64,000 nucleotides of DNA from JBFWMG01 sp050251715 (GCA_050251715.1 JBFWMG010000005.1:62001-126000), one strand, 5' to 3'. Counted from the first letter of the stretch, positions 26,869 through 36,997 are shown. A program made the numbers and translations. Notes: a model not told the origin generated them from the letters alone.

Positions 26869-28152
26869 TTACTTCAAAAACAGGTTGGGCACGTACATGC
26901 TGATGGCCGGCACGTAGGTGACCAGGATGAGCGCCAGCACCATGGCCGCGTAGAACGGCCAGATGGTGCGCACCGTGTCCTCGATGCGCACCTTGGCCAC
27001 GGCGCAGCCCACGAACAGCACCGATCCCACAGGCGGCGTGACCAGGCCTATGCCGAGATTAATCATGAGCACGATGCCGAACTGCACCGGGTCCATGCCC
27101 AGGTTCCGCATCACGGGCAGGAAGATGGGCGTGCAGATGATGATGAGCGGGCTCATGTCCATGAACGTGCCCAAAAACAGCAGGATGGCGTTGATGAGCA
27201 GCATGATGACATAGGGGTTGTCGGACACGGTCTGGAGCAGCTCGAACAGCCGGGCGGGCACCTGGTTCAGGGCGAGGAGCCATCCAAATGACGCGGCCGT
27301 GCCGATGATGAGCAGCACCATGGCCGTGGTCTTGACCGCGTTCACCGACGCGGTGAGAAAATCACTGAGCGAGAGCGAGCGGTACACCAGCGCCGTGACC
27401 AACATGGCGTAGATGACCGCGATGGCCGACGACTCCGTGGCCGTGAAGATGCCGGACAGCACGCCGCCCACGATGATGACGGCGGTCATAAGACCCGGCA
27501 GGGCCGTGGCGAAGGTGATGGCCAGCACCTTCCAGCCCGGAAAATTCTCGCGCGGGTAGCCGCGCTTCACCGCCACCACGTAGGCCGCCAGCATGAGGCA
27601 CAGGCCCGTGAGGATGCCGGGCACCACGCCCGCCATGAACAACGCGGACACGGACACCGTGCCGCCCGCCGCGATGGAGTAGATAATCATGTTGTGGCTG
27701 GGCGGAATGATGAGGCCGATGGTGGCCGAGGTGACCGTGACGTTGACCGCGTAGTCCGCGTCGAACCCCTTTTCGCGCATCATGGGGATGAGCGTGGTGC
27801 CCAGCGCCGAGGCATCGGCCACGGCGGAGCCGGAAATGCCGCCGAACAGCATGCTGGCCAGCACGTTGACCAGCCCGAGCCCGCCCCGGATGTGGCCGAT
27901 GATGCAGTTGGCCAGGCGCACCAGCCGGTCGGAGATGCCGCCGTGCTGCATCAGCTCGCCCGCATAGATGAAAAAGGGAATGGCCATGAGCGCGAACACG
28001 TTCATGCCCGAGGCCATGCGCTGGAACACGATCATGGGCGGCAGGTCCATGTACAGCACCGTGGCCATGGACGACGCGCCCAGGGTGACCGCTATGGGCA
28101 CGCCCAGGAACAGGAGCGCGGTAAAGGTGCCGAAGAGGATGAAGAGTTCCAT
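26869..28152 (-). CDS. dctM: TRAP transporter large permease subunit (DctM)
   Basis: A 427-residue inner-membrane transport subunit with about twelve helices (MELFILFGTFTALLFLGVPIAVTLG; MLFGGISGSAVADASALG; NLGIGLVTPPVG). It forms the Na+- or H+-driven translocation channel with DctQ. The ATG overlaps the dctQ stop as TAATG. Neighbouring uxaC and uxaE suggest that the system imports hexuronates. Confidence 0.95.
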   Translation of the reverse strand: MELFILFGTFTALLFLGVPIAVTLGASSMATVLYMDLPPMIVFQRMASGMNVFALMAIPFFIYAGELMQHGGISDRLVRLANCIIGHIRGGLGLVNVLASMLFGGISGSAVADASALGTTLIPMMREKGFDADYAVNVTVTSATIGLIIPPSHNMIIYSIAAGGTVSVSALFMAGVVPGILTGLCLMLAAYVVAVKRGYPRENFPGWKVLAITFATALPGLMTAVIIVGGVLSGIFTATESSAIAVIYAMLVTALVYRSLSLSDFLTASVNAVKTTAMVLLIIGTAASFGWLLALNQVPARLFELLQTVSDNPYVIMLLINAILLFLGTFMDMSPLIIICTPIFLPVMRNLGMDPVQFGIVLMINLGIGLVTPPVGSVLFVGCAVAKVRIEDTVRTIWPFYAAMVLALILVTYVPAISMYVPNLFLK

Positions 28153-28646
28153 TACACCGTCTCCCGGCCCAGAATCGCGTGCAACAGATGTTCGAGGGAA
28201 AAGAGCACGAACATCACCCCGGCGATGGGAAAGGGCAGGTAGCTCGCGCCCGTGGGCAGTTCCAGGGTGGGGATGACGTGGCTCCAGGTGGTGGCCGCCA
28301 TTTGCGAGCCGTACCACACCATGCCCACGCCAAAGGCGGCCACGATGCTGTTGATGCAGATGAGCATGATCCGGCGCACGGGAGGCGGCGCCCAGTCGCG
28401 CACAAAGGACAGCCCGATGTGGAAATTCTCGCGCACCCCGGCGGCCGCCGCGAACAGGATGTAGTAGATCATGAGGAACAGGCAGAACTGCTCGGACCAG
28501 TTGGGGGAGTTGTTGAGCACGTAGCGGGCCCACACCTGCCAGCCGATGATGGCGGTCATGAGCACCAGACCAAAGGCCGCGAACCACAGGCACCAGCGCG
28601 CCAGCTGCCTGTTGCAGCGGGAAAAGACATCGAGAAACGCGGCCAT
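28152..28646 (-). CDS. dctQ: TRAP transporter small permease subunit (DctQ)
   Basis: A 164-residue four-helix membrane protein. Typical features are VLMTAIIGWQVWARYVLNNSPNWSEQFCLFLMIYYILFAAA and ENFHIGLSFV. AAGGAGG precedes ATG 28646. It is translationally coupled to dctM (1-bp overlap). Confidence 0.93.
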   Translation of the reverse strand: MAAFLDVFSRCNRQLARWCLWFAAFGLVLMTAIIGWQVWARYVLNNSPNWSEQFCLFLMIYYILFAAAAGVRENFHIGLSFVRDWAPPPVRRIMLICINSIVAAFGVGMVWYGSQMAATTWSHVIPTLELPTGASYLPFPIAGVMFVLFSLEHLLHAILGRETV

Positions 28647-28663
28647 GGAGAACCTCCTTGCCA

Positions 28664-28697
28664 GGAAAAACAAGGGCGGCTCCCTGCGGAGCCGCCC
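28664..28697 (-). terminator. intra-operon attenuator between dctP and dctQ
   Basis: The minus strand has a perfect 10-bp stem GGGCGGCTCC/GGAGCCGCCC with a four-base loop, followed by TTGTTTTTCC. It lies between the dctP stop and the dctQ start. It should stop part of the transcripts and protect the dctP mRNA, giving more binding protein than permease. Confidence 0.7.
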
Positions 28698-28708
28698 GGA
28701 AACACATG

Positions 28709-29689
28709 TTATTTCACGGCCTGGATGCGCTTGACCAGATCCTTGAGGGCCGGGGTGGCGGCAAAGCGCTCGTACACCGGCGCCATGGCGTCGATAAAGG
28801 GCTGCTTTTCCACGTCCAGCACTTCGTTGCCTGCCTTCATGACAATGGCCTTGGACTTTTCCACGCGCGCGTTCCACAGCGTGCGCATGACCGGCACGGA
28901 CTCCTTGGCGGCCTTGCGCACCAGCGCCTGGTCGTCCTTGGACAGCTTGTCCCAGCTCTTCTTGGAGATGACCAGAACCTCGGGGCTCATGGAATGCTGG
29001 TCCAGGCTGTAGTACTTGGCCACCTCGAAGTGGCGGGTGGACTCGTAGGAGGGCCAGTTGTTCTCCGCGCCGTCGATGACGCCGGTCTTGAGCGCCTCGT
29101 ACACCTGGCCGAACTCCATGGGCGTGGCGTCCGCGCCCAGGGCTTCCATGGTGGCCACGAACAGGTCGGAGTTCTGCACGCGGATCTTCATGCCCTTCAT
29201 GTCCGCCGGGGACTTGATGGGCCGCTTGGAGTTGTAGAAGCTGCGCGCGCCGGAGTCATAGAAGCACAGGCCCACCATGCCGTGGGGCACCAGGGAATCC
29301 AGAATCTCCTGGCCGATGGCGCCGTCCATGACCGTGTGCATGTGCTCGATGGACCGGAAGATGTAGGGCAGGGCCGGAATGGCGGTTTCGGGCACGATGC
29401 TGTTGAGCGGGGCGAGATTGACCCGGTTCAGGTCCAGGGCGCCCGCGATGGTCTGCTCGATAGTGTCTTTTTCCTCGCCCAGCTGGCGGCCGGGGTAGAG
29501 TTTGATGGTGATGCGGCCCTTGGTCCAGGTGTCGAGCAGCTGGCCCATGTGCTTCACGGCCTGCACCGTGGGATAGTCCTCGGCGTGGGTGTCCGCGCTT
29601 TTCAACACCACGTTGCCCGCGTGCGCCATTGCGGCCAGCCCCAGACACAACATGCCCGTCATGAGCACGACAACCAGTTTCTTCGCCAT
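28709..29689 (-). CDS. dctP: TRAP transporter periplasmic solute-binding protein (DctP)
   Basis: A 326-residue exported receptor. The signal peptide is MAKKLVVVLMTGMLCLGLAAMAHA. The body matches the DctP family: GRITIKLYPGRQLGEEKDTIEQ, a carboxylate-binding Arg in MKGMKIRVQNSDLFVATMEALGADATPMEFGQVYEALKTGVIDGAENNWPSY. The Asn-rich ENNWPSYES element is usual for uronate-type TRAP receptors. GGAGG precedes the ATG. Predicted ligand: glucuronate or galacturonate, from context. Confidence 0.94.
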   Translation of the reverse strand: MAKKLVVVLMTGMLCLGLAAMAHAGNVVLKSADTHAEDYPTVQAVKHMGQLLDTWTKGRITIKLYPGRQLGEEKDTIEQTIAGALDLNRVNLAPLNSIVPETAIPALPYIFRSIEHMHTVMDGAIGQEILDSLVPHGMVGLCFYDSGARSFYNSKRPIKSPADMKGMKIRVQNSDLFVATMEALGADATPMEFGQVYEALKTGVIDGAENNWPSYESTRHFEVAKYYSLDQHSMSPEVLVISKKSWDKLSKDDQALVRKAAKESVPVMRTLWNARVEKSKAIVMKAGNEVLDVEKQPFIDAMAPVYERFAATPALKDLVKRIQAVK

Positions 29690-29760
29690 GATGCAACCTC
29701 CGTCCGTTGGGTTTAAGGTGTTATTCGCCTGGGGAATTTTCCCCGCAGTCGCATCGCGCG

Positions 29761-31176
29761 TCACAGCTTGTAGGCCTTCCTGGCCAGCCCCAGCGCCAGC
29801 TCGCCGGCCAGGTCCGCCGCCTCGTCCTCGTCCAGCATGTGCCGCGCCACCAGCTCGGCCAGATACACGCAGTCCATGCGCCGCGCCACGTCGTGCCGGG
29901 CGGGGATGGACAAAAACGCCCTGGTGTCGTCGTTGAAGCCCACCGTGTTGTAGAACCCCGCCGTCTCGGTGACCTGCCTGCGGAACCGCAGCATGCCCTC
30001 CGGGCTGTCGTGGAACCACCAGGCCGGTCCGAGCCTGAGAATGGGATAATGCCCGGCCAGGGTGGCCAACTCGCGGCTGTAGGTGGTCTCGTCCAGGGTG
30101 AACAGGATGACCGTGAGGTCCGGCTCGTTGCCAAAGCGGTCGAGCAGGGGCCGCAGCGCGCGCACGTACTCGGTGCGCACGGGAATATCCGCGCCCTTGT
30201 CGCGGCCAAACCGCGCGAAGACCTGGCGGTTGTGGTTGCGGCACGAGCCGGGATGGATCTGCATGACCAGGCCGTCCTCCAGGCTCATGCGGGCCATCTC
30301 GGTGAGCATCTGGGCGCGGAACGCCTCGGCCTCGTCGGCGGATGCGGCGCCCGCCAGCGCCTTGGCGAACAGCGCCTCGCATGCGGTCCGCGACAGGTTG
30401 GCCGTGGCCGCGCTGGGGTGGCCGTGGTCCGTGGACGTGGCGCCCATGGACTTGAAAAAGACGCGGCGCGCGGCCAGGGCGCGCAGATAGCCGTCCCAGG
30501 TGGCGGTGTCCTCGCCGGTCAGCCCGCCCAGCCGGGCCACGCCCGCCGCAAATCCCTCGAAATCCGGATCCACCACGTTGTCGGGCCGGAAGGCGGGCAG
30601 CACGCGGCCTTGCCAACCGTCGGCCCGCACCTTTTGGTGGTGGCGCAGGTCGTCCAGGGGCGAATCGGTGGTGGCGATGGCCTCGATGTTGAACCGCTCG
30701 TAGAGCGCGCGCACCCGGAACTCGGGCCGGGCCAGCATGGCGTCGATGTGGTCGTACACCGCGTCCGCGTTGGCCGGACACGGCCGCTCGTCCAGGCCGA
30801 ACACCGTGACCAGCACGTGCTCCAGCCACAGCCGCGACGGCGTGCCCCGGAACAGGTGGTAGTGGGCCGCGAACAGCCGCCAGATGGCGCGCGGGTCGGC
30901 CTCGGTGGGGCCGCCGTCCACGCGGGGCACGCCCAGCGCCTCCAGGGGCACGCCCTGGCTGTAGAGCATGCGGAAGACGTAGTGGTCGGGAATGAGGAAC
31001 AGGGCGGCGGGATTGGGGAAATGGATGTTGTCGGCATACCAGGCGGGATCGGTGTGGCCGTGCGGGCTCACGATGGGCAGGTCGCGCACGGTTTCATACA
31101 GCCGCCGGGCCACGGCGCGCTGGGCCGGTTCGGCGGGAAACAGCCTGTCCTCGTGCAGGATCATCTTCTCGCCCAT
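29761..31176 (-). CDS. uxaC: glucuronate/galacturonate isomerase
   Basis: First step of hexuronate catabolism: glucuronate to fructuronate and galacturonate to tagaturonate. The 471 residues match the family. VSPHGHTDPAWYADNIHFPNPAALFLIPDHYVFRMLYSQG opens the enzyme with the metal-binding His pair. IATTDSPLDDLRHH, the MQIHPGSCRNHN strand and the late GFNDDTRAFLSIPARHDVARR are intact. AAGGAGG before ATG 31176 selects this start over the upstream in-frame Met. It leads the dctPQM-SDR-uxaE series. Confidence 0.95.
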   Translation of the reverse strand: MGEKMILHEDRLFPAEPAQRAVARRLYETVRDLPIVSPHGHTDPAWYADNIHFPNPAALFLIPDHYVFRMLYSQGVPLEALGVPRVDGGPTEADPRAIWRLFAAHYHLFRGTPSRLWLEHVLVTVFGLDERPCPANADAVYDHIDAMLARPEFRVRALYERFNIEAIATTDSPLDDLRHHQKVRADGWQGRVLPAFRPDNVVDPDFEGFAAGVARLGGLTGEDTATWDGYLRALAARRVFFKSMGATSTDHGHPSAATANLSRTACEALFAKALAGAASADEAEAFRAQMLTEMARMSLEDGLVMQIHPGSCRNHNRQVFARFGRDKGADIPVRTEYVRALRPLLDRFGNEPDLTVILFTLDETTYSRELATLAGHYPILRLGPAWWFHDSPEGMLRFRRQVTETAGFYNTVGFNDDTRAFLSIPARHDVARRMDCVYLAELVARHMLDEDEAADLAGELALGLARKAYKL

Positions 31177-31199
31177 GCCGCCCTCCTTAAGAGTATGTG

Positions 31200-31313
31200 C
31201 CGCTTGAAATGCTTGCTTAACGACGGACAAAGCCCGTCTACAAGCATTTCGCGGCAAGGATTTGCAAGCAAATCCTTGCAGAGCATTGCAACTTTTTCAA
31301 AGTGTACATGCTC
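31200..31313. repeat. hairpin series between gntR and uxaC
   Basis: Three inverted repeats in tandem. GAAATGCTTG/CAAGCATTTC (31206-31215/31241-31250) encloses GACGG/CCGTC (31222-31226/31234-31238). Next comes a perfect GCAAGGATTTG/CAAATCCTTGC (31254-31264/31269-31279). Finally GAGCAT/ATGCTC (31281-31286/31308-31313) touches the gntR stop codon. It may end or attenuate the gntR transcript; the layout resembles a mobile palindromic element. Confidence 0.65.
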
Positions 31314-32029
31314 TATTTGTCGCCGTTGTAGAGCATGACCGACCGCACCTGGTCGATGTGCGCCCACATGGCCTTGCGCGCGCCCTCGGGATCGTGCGCC
31401 GCGATGCGCCGCAATATCTCCCGGTGCTCGCCCACGGCGCGCCGCGCATTCTCCGGCAGGCCCACCCGCTTGCAGATGGCCGCGAACAGGGGCCGCCGCA
31501 TGCCGTCCCACAACTGCTCCACAATGGATTGCAGCACCGCGTTGTCCGCCGCCGCCGCGATGCGGCTGTGGAACAGGCTGTCGCCGTCCTCCCGGTTGGA
31601 GACGCGCTGCTCGCCCGCCTCGATGTCCCGCTCCATCTTGTCGATGGCCTCGCGCAAGCCGTTCACCCCGGCGTCATCGATGCGCTCCGCCGCAATGGCG
31701 GCGGTTTCGCCCTCGATGACGCGGCGCGCGTCGATAAGCTCGAACGGGCTGGGGCCGGGATCCGTGCCGTCCTGCATGAACACCGCCGGATCCGCCTGCC
31801 GCGCCGTGACGTAGATGCCCGACCCCGTGCGCACCTCCACCAAGCCCAGCAGCTCCAGGGCGATCATGGCCTCGCGCACCACCGGGCGGCTGACGCCCAG
31901 GCTCTGGGCCATGTCCCGCTCCGAGGGCAGGCGATCCCCCACGGTCCATTGGCCGCGCCGCAACAAGGCGGCTATCTGGTCCGCGACCTGCTGGTACAAC
32001 CGCCGTGACGCGATAACGGAAAAAGGCAT
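31313..32029 (-). CDS. FadR-subfamily GntR regulator of the hexuronate cluster
   Basis: A 238-residue repressor/activator. The N-terminal winged helix (RRLYQQVADQIAALLRRGQWTVGDRLPSERDMAQSLGVSRPVVREAMIALELLGLVEVRTGSGIYV) is classical GntR. The FCD-type all-helical ligand domain follows, with metal-binding Asp/His positions such as FHSRIAAAADN and GEHREIL. It probably senses a hexuronate or keto-uronate (as ExuR/UxuR/UxaR do) and controls the downstream minus-strand genes. The start at 32029 fits the domain; an in-frame Met at 32074 is the alternative. Confidence 0.88.
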   Translation of the reverse strand: MPFSVIASRRLYQQVADQIAALLRRGQWTVGDRLPSERDMAQSLGVSRPVVREAMIALELLGLVEVRTGSGIYVTARQADPAVFMQDGTDPGPSPFELIDARRVIEGETAAIAAERIDDAGVNGLREAIDKMERDIEAGEQRVSNREDGDSLFHSRIAAAADNAVLQSIVEQLWDGMRRPLFAAICKRVGLPENARRAVGEHREILRRIAAHDPEGARKAMWAHIDQVRSVMLYNGDK

Positions 32030-32044
32030 GACAACCACCCGGTA

Positions 32045-32103
32045 CACCCTTTGTTTTTGACGTATCCATGGCAAACGTGGATGGTATTTTATCCCAAAGG
32101 GTG
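32045..32103. promoter_or_regulatory. 9-bp inverted repeat in the gntR promoter region
   Basis: CACCCTTTG (32045-32053) and CAAAGGGTG (32095-32103) are perfect inverted repeats about 50 bp apart in the gap upstream of gntR. They may be paired half-sites or an extended stem. A candidate autoregulatory region only. Confidence 0.35.
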
Positions 32104-32353
32104 GAACAGGTAAAGTGGCCTGACCAATTTTTGCGCGGCAAACCGCCCCTCCCCACCACCTTCACCGCCCCCCCGCCGTTATTGACGGAATGCCGCAACG
32201 CCCCCCCCGACAAGCCGTAAAACTATTTTTACCCTGGAAAAATAAAACCATTCCTGCTAATCATGGAGGAACGGGCGACAGGCGGGTTGCCCGCAACCGG
32301 ACATGACCACGCCCCCTCGCGTCGGGGGTTACGGCAATAGGGAACGCCATTCC

Positions 32354-35323
32354 ATGTGGACACCAATGCAGAAGCCGACATGTGGCATCCGCGCCAAGCT
32401 CATCACGATTTTCGTCCTCATCAAGGTCATTCCGCTTGTCGCCTTGGCGCTGTTCGCATGGAAGGCCATTGTCCTGCTGGGCGACACGGTGGAAACGCGC
32501 ACCTCCGCCATGGTCAACGACTCGCGCCGCATGGTGCAGGAAGTGGGCGGCCTGGCGGTGGACGACTCCATCAAGGCGCTCGACCTGCGCTCGCGCGAGG
32601 CCATCGAGCGCCTGACCACGGACACCGCGCGCAGCGTGGCCGCGTTTCTCTACGACCGTGACCGCGACGCGCGCCAGGCCTCCAGCCTGGAGCCCGACGC
32701 CGCGGCCTACCGGGCCTTTTTGGCGACCCACACACGCCCGGTGGTGTCGCACGCCCCCTGGAAAATCAACGACAACGGCACGGCCTGGATCCCCGCCGAA
32801 CCCGAAGCGCCGCGCGGCCCCATCGTCACGGCCACGGTGGACGACAACCGCAAGGACTTCCACTCGCGCCCGCCCGAGGCCCAGGGTATTGTGCGGGAGC
32901 GCCCCCTTTTCCTCGAAATGACCTTTGTGGACCTAAACGGCCATGAAAAGATAAAGGTCACCACCTCGGACCTATTGCCCAAGACCTTGCAGGACGTGTC
33001 CAGGCGGGAAAACACCTGGTGCCGCGCGGAGACCTATTTCAAGGATCTGGCCGCGCTGGGACCGGACGACCTGTATGTGTCGCGGGTCATCGGCCCCTAT
33101 CTGCCCAGCCCCATCATCGGCAAGGTCACCCCGTCCCGCGCCGCGGCCAGAGACATACCCTTCGAACCCGAAAAATACGGCTACGCGGGCAAGGAAAATC
33201 CCGTGGGCAAGCGGTTTCAGGGCATCGTGCGCTGGGCCGCGCCGGTATACCGGGACGGCAGGCGCATCGGCTACGTGACGCTTGCCCTCGACCACACCCA
33301 CATCATGGAATTCACCGACCATGTGGTGCCGACAGAGGAACGCTATTCGCCCATTGCCGACGCCTCGTCCGGCAACTACGCCTTCATGTGGGATTTTGAG
33401 GACCGCTGCATCTCCCATGCGCGCGACTATTTCATCGTGGGCTACGACCCCGCCACCGGCGAACTGGCCACCCCCTGGCTGGACAGCGAAATCTACGCCA
33501 TGTGGCGGCAAAGCGGCAAACCACTGCACGAATTCCTGCCCACCGCCCCGGTGTTCCTCAATCCCTCCCTGGACCGCAAACCCGCCGCCGACCTGACCAA
33601 CGCGGGCATGGTGGGCCTGCACTGCCGCTACCTGGACTTTGCGCCCCAATGCGCGGGCTGGCACAACGTCACCCAGCACGGCGGCTCCGGCTCCTTCGTC
33701 ATCTTCTGGAGCGGGTTGTGGAAGCTGACCACGGCGGCGTCCATCCCCTACCACACGGGCCAGTACAGCTCGCCCAAGGGCTTCGGCTATGTGACCATCG
33801 GCGCCAACGTGCACGAGTTCCACCGCGCGGCCACGGAAACCGCCGGACGCATCGCCACCATGCAGACCGCGTTCGAAAAAGACCTTGACCGGCAAAAGAC
33901 CTCGACCTTGCGACACCTGGACGAGGCCTTGAACAACACCTACCGCGACCTCACCTCATCCACGGTGGTCATGATCGTCATTGTCATCGTCATCGCGGTC
34001 ATGATCGCCTCCAGCCTGTCGCGGCGCATCACCAGCATGATCGCCGCGCTGCGCGCCTTCCAGCGCGGCGACACCTCGCGCCGCATCGCCGTGCGCTCCC
34101 GGGACGAGATGGGACAGCTGGCCTCGGCCTTCAACGAAATGTGCGACAGCGTCATCAAGGCCATGAACGACATGCGGACCGCGGAAGGCATGTTCCGCAC
34201 CATTTTCGAAAACGCGGTGGAAGGCATTTTCCAGTCGCTGCCCTCGGGCAGGTTCCCACGGGTCAACCCGACCATGGCCCGCCTGTTCGGCTATGATTCC
34301 CCCGAGGAATTCGTCGACGCCATCACCGACATCCGCCAGGACATCTACGTGCAGCCGAGCCAGCGCGACACCTACCTGCGCCTGCTGCGCCAGGACAAGG
34401 AAATCCGGGGATTCGAGGCGGAATTCCGGCGCAAGGACGGCTCCACGTTCTGGGCCTTGCTCAACGCCCGCGGCGTGTTTGCCGAGGACGGCTCCCTGCT
34501 CTACACGGAAGGTTCCGTCCTGGACATCACGGACCAACGCGCCGCGCGCCACGCCCTGCAACGGGCCAAGGAAGAGGCCGAGGACGCCAACCGGATGAAA
34601 TCCGACTTCCTGTCCATGGTGTCGCATGAACTGCGCACACCGCTTACCTCGGTGCTCGGCTTTGCCAAGATCATCCGCAAACGCCTGACACATGCGGTGC
34701 TGCCCGCCCTTGTCTCGGCGGACACCAAGGCGCTGAAGGCCGGGGAACAATCCCTCGACAATCTGGACGTCATCGTGGCCGAGGGCGAACGCCTCACCGC
34801 CCTTATCAACGACGTGCTCGACCTGACGAAACTGGAAGCGGGCAAGGTGGACTGGAACATCATCCCCGTGTCCCTGGCCGACATCATGGACCGCGCCGTG
34901 GCGGGCATGCGCATCCTGGCGCGGCAAAAGGGGCTGCTGCTGCGGGCCGACATCAACGGCGCGCTCCCCAAGGCGCTGGCCGACCAGGACCGTCTCATCC
35001 AGGTGCTCATCAACCTCCTGTCCAACGCCATCAAGTTCACGGCCCACGGCAGCGTGGACCTGATGGCCAGACAAACGGACGACACCATCACCATCAGCGT
35101 GGCGGATACCGGCACCGGCATCTCCGCAACCGACCAGCAAAGGGTCTTCGACCGCTTTCTGCAACTGGGAGAGGTGCTGACGGACAAGCCCTCGGGCACC
35201 GGCCTCGGCCTCGCCATCTGCCGCGAGATCGTGGAACGTCTCGGCGGGCGCATCTGGGTGGAAAGCGAACTCGGCAAGGGCAGCACGTTCTTCTTCACCC
35301 TGCCCATCGCCCCAGGCGAGTGA
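32354..35323 (+). CDS. membrane sensor histidine kinase with large periplasmic domain, HAMP and PAS
   Basis: About 989 residues. A first helix (LITIFVLIKVIPLVALALFAW, about 15-35) and a second (VVMIVIVIVIAVMIASSL, about 552-570) enclose a roughly 510-residue periplasmic Cache-like sensor. HAMP follows, then PAS (about 615-735, FRTIFENAVEGIF), HisKA with the phospho-His in SMVSHELRTPL (His758), and an ATPase domain with N and G boxes (NLLSNAIKFT, DTGTGIS, GTGLGLAI). ATG 32354 is favoured; 32303 is an in-frame alternative without a ribosome site. No dedicated receiver is fused. Confidence 0.9.
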   Translation: MWTPMQKPTCGIRAKLITIFVLIKVIPLVALALFAWKAIVLLGDTVETRTSAMVNDSRRMVQEVGGLAVDDSIKALDLRSREAIERLTTDTARSVAAFLYDRDRDARQASSLEPDAAAYRAFLATHTRPVVSHAPWKINDNGTAWIPAEPEAPRGPIVTATVDDNRKDFHSRPPEAQGIVRERPLFLEMTFVDLNGHEKIKVTTSDLLPKTLQDVSRRENTWCRAETYFKDLAALGPDDLYVSRVIGPYLPSPIIGKVTPSRAAARDIPFEPEKYGYAGKENPVGKRFQGIVRWAAPVYRDGRRIGYVTLALDHTHIMEFTDHVVPTEERYSPIADASSGNYAFMWDFEDRCISHARDYFIVGYDPATGELATPWLDSEIYAMWRQSGKPLHEFLPTAPVFLNPSLDRKPAADLTNAGMVGLHCRYLDFAPQCAGWHNVTQHGGSGSFVIFWSGLWKLTTAASIPYHTGQYSSPKGFGYVTIGANVHEFHRAATETAGRIATMQTAFEKDLDRQKTSTLRHLDEALNNTYRDLTSSTVVMIVIVIVIAVMIASSLSRRITSMIAALRAFQRGDTSRRIAVRSRDEMGQLASAFNEMCDSVIKAMNDMRTAEGMFRTIFENAVEGIFQSLPSGRFPRVNPTMARLFGYDSPEEFVDAITDIRQDIYVQPSQRDTYLRLLRQDKEIRGFEAEFRRKDGSTFWALLNARGVFAEDGSLLYTEGSVLDITDQRAARHALQRAKEEAEDANRMKSDFLSMVSHELRTPLTSVLGFAKIIRKRLTHAVLPALVSADTKALKAGEQSLDNLDVIVAEGERLTALINDVLDLTKLEAGKVDWNIIPVSLADIMDRAVAGMRILARQKGLLLRADINGALPKALADQDRLIQVLINLLSNAIKFTAHGSVDLMARQTDDTITISVADTGTGISATDQQRVFDRFLQLGEVLTDKPSGTGLGLAICREIVERLGGRIWVESELGKGSTFFFTLPIAPGE

Positions 35324-35531
35324 CCCCGGCGCGCCACGCCGCCATCCGCAGCATCGGCGCGCCCCCGCGTCCCGCGCCCGCCTGCCGCGACACAGGCGCC
35401 ACGCCCCGTGCGGCCTTGGCTCCCCACCGCATCCTTTGCGCACCGCACCTCCTTGCCTTGTCGTCCGACCTGCCGTACTCTCCAGTGCAGGTGTTTTGAC
35501 CGCAACACGGCGCGTTTACGAGGCTCTCGAC

Positions 35532-36997
35532 ATGAAAGGATTGCAATTCAACATCCGCCAAAAAATCATTGTCGGCTTTTTGCTGCCATCCGTGTTCCTC
35601 GGCATCCTCACGGCCTTTTCCTATTACAATCTCAAGCTGATCGAACAAAAAACAGCGGCCATCGAACATATCGACGACCTGGAAAACATCATCCTCGAAT
35701 TCCGCCGGCAGGAAAAAAACTTCCTCCTGTATGGTGAAAACGAGAGCTACAACCTGGCCAAGCAGGACGGCGCCAAGGCCTTGGCCATGCTCGACAAGAT
35801 CACCCTGTTCGGCGGCGACGCCCAGATAACCGCCCTTATCGCCTCGCTGCGGGGCAGCATGCGCCACTATCTGGAACAGATCGACATCATCTATGGCCTG
35901 TTTCTGGCCAGGGACCGCCGGCTGGGCGCGGAAACCGAGGAACTGCGCACCATCGGCAAGGATCTCGTCATCGACGCGCAACGCGTCTCCACCCTGGAGC
36001 GCGACAATATCTTCAAGGTCAACCAACGCCTGAAGAGCCAGTTGCTCTTCTCCACCGTGGGCGTGTCGGGACTCTTCCTCATCATGTTCCTGGTCATCAG
36101 CACCCGCGTGCTCAAGCCGCTCAAGACCATCGAACTGGCCACCCTGCAAATCGCCGAGGGCAAGTTCCAACCCCTGCCCGTGCGCAACGCCAACGACGAA
36201 ATCCAGAAGGTGCAGATCGCCTTCAACCGCATGGTGCGCGAACTCGAAAAACGGCAGGACCAGCTGGTGCAGGCCCAAAAACTCTCCTCCATCGGCACCC
36301 TGGCCGCCGGTATCGCGCACCAGGTCAACAACCCCCTCAACAACATCTCCACCTCCGCCCAAATCCTGCAGGATCTCGCCAAGGACGCGGATGCCGATCC
36401 GTTCGCCCTTAAAATGATCGACAACATAGAAAAGGAAACCGCCCGCGCCCGAGACATCGTGCGCGGCCTGCTGGAATTCTCGCGGCAGCAGGATTTCTCG
36501 ATGCGGCTGGTGGCGCTGGCCGACGTGGTGAACCGGGCCGTACGCCTTGTCTCCTCACAGGTGCCGCCGGACGTGTCGCTGCACGTGGACGTGCCCGCCA
36601 CCATCGAGGTGCGGCTCGACCCGCACCGCATGGGCGAAGCGCTCATCAACCTGCTCATCAACGCCATCCAGGCCATTGAAACACCGCCCGGCGAAATCCG
36701 GATATTCACCCTCCCAGGCCGCGAAGGCCGCGTGGTGCTGGCCGTGCAGGACTCGGGCAAAGGCATCCCCGAGGAAGACCTGCAAAGCATCTTCGACCCC
36801 TTCTTCACCAGCAAGGAGGTGGGCGAAGGCACGGGCCTGGGCCTGTTCATCGTCTACGGCATCATCGAAAAATGCGGCGGCTCCATCCGCGTGGAAAGCG
36901 CTCCGGGCACCGGAGCACGCTTTCTCATCGACCTGCCCGCCGCAGGCATGGCGTCCGACCTGGAAACCCCCGGCGAACGCACCGACGGAACCGGCGC

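Noticed and set aside
23859..26903. 1014-codon plus-strand frame opposite gntK, uxaE and the SDR
   Set aside because: Spans three real minus-strand genes and their gaps; composition and lack of motifs mark it as a shadow.
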